Shown: piece after piece, positions 13,738 through 14,903 of the stretch
Numbering within the stretch: position 1 is the first letter of the stretch
How the letters are laid out: every line of letters starts with the position of its first letter
From: CAZBGL01 sp964491375
GTDB taxonomy: Bacteria > Desulfobacterota > Deferrisomatia > Deferrisomatales > Deferrisomataceae
Reading direction: 5' to 3'
Length of the DNA stretch: 14,903 bases
NCBI GenBank assembly: GCA_964491375.1
Contig: CAZBGL010000331.1
Span: forward strand, 1 to 14,903
Position numbers and translations under genes: made by a program
The notes under the pieces: generated by a model
The model's input: the letters and a program-made list of their open reading frames with translations, nothing else
What the model was told of the DNA's origin: nothing
Databases searched by the model: none

Positions 13738-14903
<1,166 letters not shown>

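Overview
The window reads as a chromosomal core-translation region of a GC-rich Gram-negative bacterium. Gene order, a zinc-type S14, a zinc-ribbon L24 and the protein sequences suggest a deltaproteobacterial (Desulfobacterota-like) lineage. I cannot name the genus from sequence alone. All features except the ribonuclease at the left edge are on the + strand. No mobile element, CRISPR array or phage gene is visible, and no stretch over 300 bases lacks a gene.

Layout. (1) 1-1498, minus: a Rne/Rng-family ribonuclease, cut by the left edge. (2) 1549-3060: a CCA-adding tRNA nucleotidyltransferase, divergent from it. (3) 3057-3585: a near-consensus sigma70 promoter whose -35 box overlaps the cca stop codon, four tRNA genes in the order Thr(TGT), Tyr(GTA), Gly(TCC), Thr(GGT), then a hairpin followed by a T-run. 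(4) 3613-4812: tuf (EF-Tu). (5) 4834-9827: the S10 cluster rpsJ-rplC-rplD-rplW-rplB-rpsS-rplV-rpsC-rplP-rpmC-rpsQ. (6) 9854 to the right edge: the spc cluster rplN-rplX-rplE-rpsN-rpsH-rplF-rplR-rpsE-rplO-secY, with secY cut by the edge. Gaps from tuf to secY are mostly 1-40 nt and no internal promoter or terminator was recognised there, so this looks like one long transcription unit.

How it works together: the genes run from RNA processing (Rne/Rng) and tRNA 3'-end synthesis or repair (Cca), through tRNAs and the factor that delivers them (EF-Tu), to ribosomal proteins and the translocon that docks ribosomes (SecY).

I see no wholly new system, but several points deserve a second look. (a) The Thr-Tyr-Gly-Thr-tuf block, typical of the tufB locus, runs directly into rpsJ, which is the tufA locus context. 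This is either a tuf x tuf rearrangement or an assembly collapse. (b) The body of tuf uses TTG, ATA and G-ending codons unlike all its neighbours, with abrupt edges. (c) EF-Tu carries a four-cysteine loop. (d) A terminator-like hairpin separates the tRNAs from tuf with no room for a promoter after it. (e) rplO is frameshifted exactly at a G GGA AAA heptamer, where a -1 slip would restore the normal L15 sequence. (f) rpmD (L30) is missing from its usual place. (g) rpsE and secY start with TTG.
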